NCBI GenBank assembly: GCA_046347045.1
Contig: JAXMGX010000005.1
Span: 186,001 to 250,000 of the forward strand
Source: ZC4RG30 sp046347045
GTDB taxonomy: Bacteria; Pseudomonadota; Gammaproteobacteria; Steroidobacterales; Steroidobacteraceae
Length of the DNA: 64,000 bases
Direction of reading: 5' to 3'
A program made the position numbers and the translations under genes. Under the pieces are notes generated by a model. The model made no database searches, was not told where the DNA came from, and was given only the letters and a program-made list of their open reading frames with translations. Shown here piece by piece: positions 59,483 through 64,000 of the stretch. Each line of letters opens with the position of its first letter. Positions within the stretch are counted from its first letter, which is position 1.

Positions 59483-60783
59483 GCGGGCCGACGATCGGCC
59501 TCGCGGGCGTGCTGGTGCTGCTGGCGCTGCTGGTGGCGGGCACGCCCATCGGCATCGCGCTGGGCTTCGTGGGACTGGGCGGGCTGGTGCTGATGCTGGG
59601 GCTGGAGCCCGCCGTGGTGAAATCCGCGGTGCTGCTGTTCGAGACGATGACCCGCTATGAGCTGGGCACGCTGCCGCTGTTCATGCTGATGGCGCACCTG
59701 TGCTTCGCCGCCGATGCCAGCCGCGACTTCTTCGACGTGGCCGCGCGCTTTCTGGGCCATCGGCGCGGCGGGCTGGCCTATGCATCGGTGGCCGGCTGCG
59801 CGGGTTTCGGCTCGATCAATGGCTCGAGCCTCGCCACCACTGCGACCATTGGCCTGGTGGCGCTGCCGGAGATGCGCAGTCGTGGCTACTCCGATGCGCT
59901 GGCCACCGGTTCAGTGGCCGCAGGCGGCACGCTGGGGCAGATGATCCCGCCATCCGGCGCGCTGATCGTGTATGGCATCGTGGCCGAGCAGTCGATCGGT
60001 TCGCTGTTCACGGCGGCCATCGTGCCGGGCATCACGCAGATGCTGAGCTACATGTTGGTGATCGCGCTGCTGGTGTGGTGGCGGCCGAGCATCGCGCCGG
60101 CGCTGCCGCGCGCGAGCTGGGCGGAGCGTTTCGCGGCGCTGCGGCGGATGCTCGACATCGGCCTGCTGGTGCTGCTGGTGACGGGGGGCATCGTGCTGGG
60201 CTGGGTCACGCCTTCCGAGGCTGCGGCGGTGGGCGCCACCGGCGCATTCATCATCTGCCTGCTGCGGCGGCGGCTGACACTGGCCACGCTGCACAAGGCG
60301 CTGGCCGAGACATTGAAGACCAGCGGGCTCATCTACCTCGTGATCATCGGCGCGCTGGTGTTCGCCGTATTCGTGAGCGTGACCGGACTTACCGACTCCA
60401 TCGCAGCGGGCATCGCGGGCCTGGGCCTGGGACCGGTGGGCACCATGCTGCTGGTGGCGGTGTTCCTGCTGCTGGTGGGTTCGGTGCTCGATGGCCTGGC
60501 GCTGATGCTGCTGACCACGCCCATCCTGCTGCCACTGGTGAGTGACCTGGGGCTGTCGCCGATCTGGTTCGGCATTTTCCTGGTGCGTGCGATGGAGATC
60601 GGCTTCGTGCATCCGCCGCTGGGCATGAACCTGTACGTGATCCAGGGTGTGGCGAAGGACGTGCCGCTGATGCGCGTGTTCAAGGGCGTGGTGCCCTTCC
60701 TGCTCGCGGATCTCGTGCACCTGGTGCTGTTGATCGTGTTTCCCGTCATCGCGATGGGCTTGCTGCAGTGGGTGGGAAGATGA
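59479..60783 (+). CDS. TRAP transporter large permease (DctM type)
   Basis: A 434-aa, 12-helix DctM protein of normal length. Signature stretches are GIALGFVGLGGLVLML, GTLPLFMLMAHLCFAADASRDFFD, GFGSINGSSLATTATIGLVALPEM, TLGQMIPPSGALIVYGIVAEQSIG, TPSEAAAVGATGAFI and GFVHPPLGMNLYVIQGVAKDV. It couples sodium entry to substrate uptake with DctQ. No DctP substrate-binding gene is present in the window. Its start overlaps DctQ (ATGA), and its stop overlaps the dehydratase-like gene (ATGA). Confidence 0.93.
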   Translation: MSGPTIGLAGVLVLLALLVAGTPIGIALGFVGLGGLVLMLGLEPAVVKSAVLLFETMTRYELGTLPLFMLMAHLCFAADASRDFFDVAARFLGHRRGGLAYASVAGCAGFGSINGSSLATTATIGLVALPEMRSRGYSDALATGSVAAGGTLGQMIPPSGALIVYGIVAEQSIGSLFTAAIVPGITQMLSYMLVIALLVWWRPSIAPALPRASWAERFAALRRMLDIGLLVLLVTGGIVLGWVTPSEAAAVGATGAFIICLLRRRLTLATLHKALAETLKTSGLIYLVIIGALVFAVFVSVTGLTDSIAAGIAGLGLGPVGTMLLVAVFLLLVGSVLDGLALMLLTTPILLPLVSDLGLSPIWFGIFLVRAMEIGFVHPPLGMNLYVIQGVAKDVPLMRVFKGVVPFLLADLVHLVLLIVFPVIAMGLLQWVGR

Positions 60784-61832
60784 GTGTGGGCAACAGTGAT
60801 GCCGTCGCCGCGGTGCTGGATGCGCCGCTGGCGGCGCTCGGCGCCGGTGGCGTGGGATTCGTGGGACCGGATGTGCCCATCGAAGTGCTGCTGGCCAGCG
60901 GCCGTGCCTTCGGGCATCTGCCCTGGTATCCGGCGGCCGCAACGCCCTTTGCCGATCAGTGGCTGGAGTCGGGTTTCCCGGGATGGTCGCGGTCGATACT
61001 GGAGCAGTGGCGGCAGGGCGCCTTCGACGGACTCGAGGCCGTGGTCTTCTCGCGCACCGACGATGCCAGCCAGCGCCTCTATTACTACGTGCGCGAGCTG
61101 CAGCGGCGGGGACTGCTGGCAGGGCCGCGACCGCTGATCTGCGACGTGGCGCTGGTGCCGCGGGAATCGGGCTTCGAATACACCGCGGCCTCGCTCGAGG
61201 TGTTGTGCGCGGAGCTTGGCGTCGATGACACGGCGCTGCGCAGCGGCCTGGCGCGCGCCGACGCGCTGCGACTCTCACTGCGTGACCTGCAGCAGCGGCG
61301 TGGCGCCGACGGCGTGTACTTCGAACGACTGGGCCGCGCGCTGCTGTGGAGCGATCCCACACGCTGGCTCGACTCGCTGGTGCCGCCGCCGGCGGCCGAC
61401 ACGCGGCGAATGCTGCTGGCCGGCAGCGTGCCGCCGGATGAGCGCCTGCATCGCGCGGCGCAGGATGCCGGCGCCAGCATCGTGGCCGAAACACATGTGC
61501 ATGCCCTGACGCGGCTCGGATCGCCGTGGACAGGCAACGAATCCAGCGCCGTGCGCCATGTGGCGCGGCAACTGCTGGCCACGGCCACCGGGCCGCGCGC
61601 ATTCGTGGATCGCGCGCAGTGGATCGTGGCGCAGGCACGCTCGGCGCGCGCGGCGGCGGTGATCCTGTGGCTGACGCGCGAGGACGAGGCGCTGGCCTGG
61701 CAGGTGCCAGCAATGCGGCGCGCGCTGCAGCAGGCCGGACTGCCCGCACTGGTGTTGCCGGCGACGAGCTGGCGGGCCGACGACGGGGCGCTGGAGCGCA
61801 TCGCGCGGTTCTGCACGGAGGAGGGACGGTGA
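60780..61832 (+). CDS. 2-hydroxyacyl-CoA dehydratase-like protein (HgdB/BcrC family) without Fe-S cysteines
   Basis: A 350-aa protein with the three-part fold of 2-hydroxyglutaryl-CoA dehydratase D components: GPDVPIEVLLASGRAFGHLPWYP, GAFDGLEAVVFSRTDDASQRLYYYVRELQ and AGASIVAETHVHALTRLGSPW, ending with VILWLTREDEALAWQVPAMRRALQQAGLPALVL. In the catalytic family, a Cys at each of these blocks (tCDs, DxCxGxR, fCdp) ligates the [4Fe-4S] cluster. Here they are Asp, Val and Arg/Glu-type residues. Only three other Cys remain, outside the motifs. No activator ATPase gene is seen. It probably acts as a CoA-ester binding or non-redox enzyme with the following CoA-transferase. Confidence 0.7.
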   Translation: MSVGNSDAVAAVLDAPLAALGAGGVGFVGPDVPIEVLLASGRAFGHLPWYPAAATPFADQWLESGFPGWSRSILEQWRQGAFDGLEAVVFSRTDDASQRLYYYVRELQRRGLLAGPRPLICDVALVPRESGFEYTAASLEVLCAELGVDDTALRSGLARADALRLSLRDLQQRRGADGVYFERLGRALLWSDPTRWLDSLVPPPAADTRRMLLAGSVPPDERLHRAAQDAGASIVAETHVHALTRLGSPWTGNESSAVRHVARQLLATATGPRAFVDRAQWIVAQARSARAAAVILWLTREDEALAWQVPAMRRALQQAGLPALVLPATSWRADDGALERIARFCTEEGR

Positions 61833-64000
61833 GCGGCAATGGTGTGGTGAATGAAGTCGGCGCGATGGGCAGCAGTGGCGCAAACGGCCCGCTGTCAGGA
61901 CTGCGCGTGCTGGCGCTGGGCGGCATGGCAGATCGCCCGCTGTGCCGGTTCCTCGCGACGCTGGGCGCGCAGGTGCGGACGGTTGCGCTGGATGCAGACG
62001 GCACGGCGGCAGCGCTGGCCGACGCGGATTTCCTCGTTGATCCCTGGGGGCTTCAGATGCTGGCGGACCGCGGACTGCCGCGCGCGCGCATCGAATCCCT
62101 GAATCCTGCGCTGGTGCATGTATCCGTCAGTGTCTTCGGCAGCGGCAATGCGCGCTCGCGCTGGCAGGGCGCCGAACTTGTGGCCTCGGCCATGGGCGGC
62201 GCGCTGCGGCTGACGGGCGAGCCGGATCGCGCGCCGGTGAAGGAGGCGCTGGATGCGTGCACCTTCCACGCCGAGATGGCCGCGGCGGCCGGTGCGATGG
62301 CCGCGCACTACGCGCGCGGCGTGCATGGCCAGGGCCAGCACGTGGACGTGTCCATCCAGGAAGTGGCCTTCAGCCGCAACGTGAATGGCGTGCTGGTGTG
62401 GCAGTTCGATCGGCGCAAGCTGCATCGCGTGGGCGGTGCGCTGAATTACGGACGCGCAACCGTGCGCTGCATCTGGCCCCTGGCTGATGGCTGGTGCTTC
62501 CACACGCTGATGACGGGGCGCTTCGGCGCGCCCGCGAACCAGGCGCTGTCGGACTGGATGGACGAGACTGGACAGGACAATCCGCTGCGCGGCGTGGACT
62601 GGCTGCGCTACAACCGCTCGACGCTGCCCGCGGAAACGCGCGCGGTATGGGAGCAGGCCATCGCGGCGTTCTTCAAGACGCGCACGCGCGCCGACATCCG
62701 CAGCGAAGGCCGGCGGCGTGGCATCAATGCCTGCGTGGTGGAATCACCCGCCGACGTGCTGGCCGATCCACATCTGGAGGCGCGTGCGTTCTGGCAGGAC
62801 CGCGACGGGTTGCGCCAGCCGTCGCGATTCGCGCGACTGGTGGAGGGACCGGTAGCGGGTGCTGGCGGCGACATGACTCGCTCTTCCAGCACGCCCGCAT
62901 CATCCGCCGGTCATGCAGCCGCTGCAGGGCGCGGCGGACCGCTGGCCGGCGTGCGCATCCTGGATTTCTCCTGGGCGCTGGTGGGTTCGATCACCACCAA
63001 GGTGCTGGGCGACCTGGGCGCCGACGTGATCAAGGTTGAAACCCGCACGCGGCCCTGCCTGTCGCGGCTCGACGTGCAGGTGGCGGCGTCGCGCGCCGAT
63101 GATTTCGACGACAAGCCCTGGTTCGCGCACCTGAATACTTCCAAGCGCAGCCTGGCCATCGACCTGAAGCGGCCGGAGTCGCGCGAGGTGATCGGGCCGC
63201 TGCTGGGCTGGGCCGATGCAGTGATGGAGAATTTCTCGCCGGGCACGATGGACAAGCTGGGGCTGGGTTATGCGCAGTTGTCGCAGCGCCATCCGTCGCT
63301 GGTGATGGCATCGGGCAGCGTGTACGGGCAGACCGGACCGCTGGCAGGCGAATGGGGCGTGGATGGTACCGGTGGCGCCTTGTCGGGGCGCACCTGGATG
63401 ACGGGCTGGGACGATCGCGATCCGCTCGTGCCGGGCGCCGTGCCCTATGGCGACGTGATCGTGCCCTATGTGCTGGCGGCGTGCATCGCCGCGGCGCTGG
63501 CGCGCCGGCGCAAGACCGGCCAGGGCTGCCACATCGATGCGTCCATGTACGAGATCTGCGTGCAGCAGATGCGCACGGCCATCCTGGGCGCGCAGCAGGG
63601 CAGTCCGCCGCGGCGGTTGGGCAATGCCGACCCCGCGGTGCTGCACCAGGATGTGTATCCCGCGCGCGGCGCGGATCGCTGGGTGGCGATCAGCGTGTTC
63701 GATGAGTCGCAGCGCGCGACGCTTGCACGGCTGGCGGGCGGCCCGGTGGCCGAGTGGACGCGAAACCAGGACGAACGTGCCCTGGTGGAGCAACTGCAGG
63801 CCGCGGGCATTGCCGCAGGGGTGGTGCAGGACATCGAGGACCTGGTCGAACTCGACACGCCGCTGCGTGAGCGCGGCGCGCTGGTGATGCTGCCGCACCC
63901 GAAACTCGGCGAGTTCGGGCATGTGCGCACACCGATCAGCTTCTCGCGTGACGTGCCGCAACCCTATCGCGCACCGGGACTGGGTGAGCACAATGCCGAG
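61829..64000 (+). CDS. Tandem-domain CaiB/BaiF type III CoA-transferase (3' partial)
   Basis: 724 codons are open from GTG 61829 to the window edge, with no stop. Two CaiB/BaiF (type III CoA-transferase) units are fused. Unit 1 (~20-345) has LSGLRVLALGGMADRPLCRFL, VSVFGSGNARSRWQGAELVASAMGG and GQGQHVDVSIQE. Unit 2 (from ~370) has LAGVRILDFSWALVGS, LGADVIKVETRTRP, LNTSKRSLAIDLKRPE, GSVYGQTGPLAG and GQGCHIDASMYE. A low-complexity Ser/Ala linker joins them. The family moves CoA between carboxylic acids. GTG overlaps the preceding stop (GTGA). It probably activates the imported acid for the dehydratase-like protein. Confidence 0.88.
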   Translation, partial: MSGNGVVNEVGAMGSSGANGPLSGLRVLALGGMADRPLCRFLATLGAQVRTVALDADGTAAALADADFLVDPWGLQMLADRGLPRARIESLNPALVHVSVSVFGSGNARSRWQGAELVASAMGGALRLTGEPDRAPVKEALDACTFHAEMAAAAGAMAAHYARGVHGQGQHVDVSIQEVAFSRNVNGVLVWQFDRRKLHRVGGALNYGRATVRCIWPLADGWCFHTLMTGRFGAPANQALSDWMDETGQDNPLRGVDWLRYNRSTLPAETRAVWEQAIAAFFKTRTRADIRSEGRRRGINACVVESPADVLADPHLEARAFWQDRDGLRQPSRFARLVEGPVAGAGGDMTRSSSTPASSAGHAAAAGRGGPLAGVRILDFSWALVGSITTKVLGDLGADVIKVETRTRPCLSRLDVQVAASRADDFDDKPWFAHLNTSKRSLAIDLKRPESREVIGPLLGWADAVMENFSPGTMDKLGLGYAQLSQRHPSLVMASGSVYGQTGPLAGEWGVDGTGGALSGRTWMTGWDDRDPLVPGAVPYGDVIVPYVLAACIAAALARRRKTGQGCHIDASMYEICVQQMRTAILGAQQGSPPRRLGNADPAVLHQDVYPARGADRWVAISVFDESQRATLARLAGGPVAEWTRNQDERALVEQLQAAGIAAGVVQDIEDLVELDTPLRERGALVMLPHPKLGEFGHVRTPISFSRDVPQPYRAPGLGEHNAE

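Noticed and set aside
60780..61832. Active [4Fe-4S] 2-hydroxyacyl-CoA dehydratase
   Set aside because: The cysteines expected in all three cluster motifs are absent and no activator ATPase is nearby, so a catalytic name would mislead.
59911..62004. Long Arg/Pro/His-rich minus-strand frame across DctM, dehydratase-like and CaiB genes
   Set aside because: It runs opposite three well-supported genes that are coupled by stop/start overlaps, and its low-complexity composition is not protein-like.

Overview
This 64 kb window is GC-rich, densely coded chromosomal DNA from a Gram-negative bacterium. It holds 50 protein-coding genes (the first and last are cut by the window edges) and no tRNA, rRNA, CRISPR array, insertion sequence or phage gene that I could find. 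Four large TonB-dependent receptors, many exported beta-barrels, lipoproteins and hydrolases, an RND pump, HrpA, RluE and an EptA-type lipid A transferase fit a gammaproteobacterium. The mix of TonB receptors with MmgE/PrpD, DUF6152 and CapA-type genes resembles Steroidobacter/Nevskia-type organisms, but that placement is inference. Gene spacing is very tight, with repeated ATGA and GTGA stop/start overlaps.

Region 1 (1-19970) is largely housekeeping and envelope. It holds an MgtE-like pair, a duplicated GFA-domain protein, rluE with a radical SAM/B12 gene, hrpA, a SnoaL-like gene with a probable frameshift, small lipoproteins, a porin-like barrel, an RND adaptor/pump pair whose start region lies in a 12-bp inverted repeat, a secreted protein, a membrane diguanylate cyclase and a Tat-exported carotenoid oxygenase. 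Region 2 (20164-33211) has TonB receptor 1, a LysR/pirin divergent pair, a DUF885 peptidase, a DUF3237 protein, a CheD-like protein lacking the catalytic Cys, an esterase, SRPBCC and FMN-reductase genes, an EptA-type phosphoethanolamine transferase and two outer-membrane beta-barrels.

Region 3 (33269-57088) looks like an accessory catabolic island. Six copies of a LacI-type operator (TGnAAGCGyTTnCA-like) lie in its promoter regions and nowhere else I noticed. They sit at TonB receptor 2 (followed by a di-haem cytochrome c peroxidase and an OmpA-like gene), PrpD/MFS, TonB receptor 3/DUF6152, P450/lacI, two secreted hydrolase operons (one also encoding a CapA-type protein and a DMT-like transporter), and TonB receptor 4. 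The LacI-family gene at 47032 is the obvious candidate regulator.

Region 4 (57125-64000) is a GntR/FCD regulator divergent from a five-gene, fully overlapping operon: a second CapA-type protein, TRAP DctQ and DctM without a visible DctP, a 2-hydroxyacyl-CoA-dehydratase-like protein without the expected Fe-S cysteines, and a tandem-domain CaiB/BaiF CoA-transferase running off the end. Two TTGT-N2-ACAA boxes in the receptor 4 promoter suggest that the GntR and LacI regulons meet there. Together regions 3 and 4 look like a pathway for outer-membrane capture, extracytoplasmic hydrolysis, uptake, oxidation and CoA-dependent breakdown of an unidentified ester- or amide-containing compound. The substrate cannot be read from the sequence.
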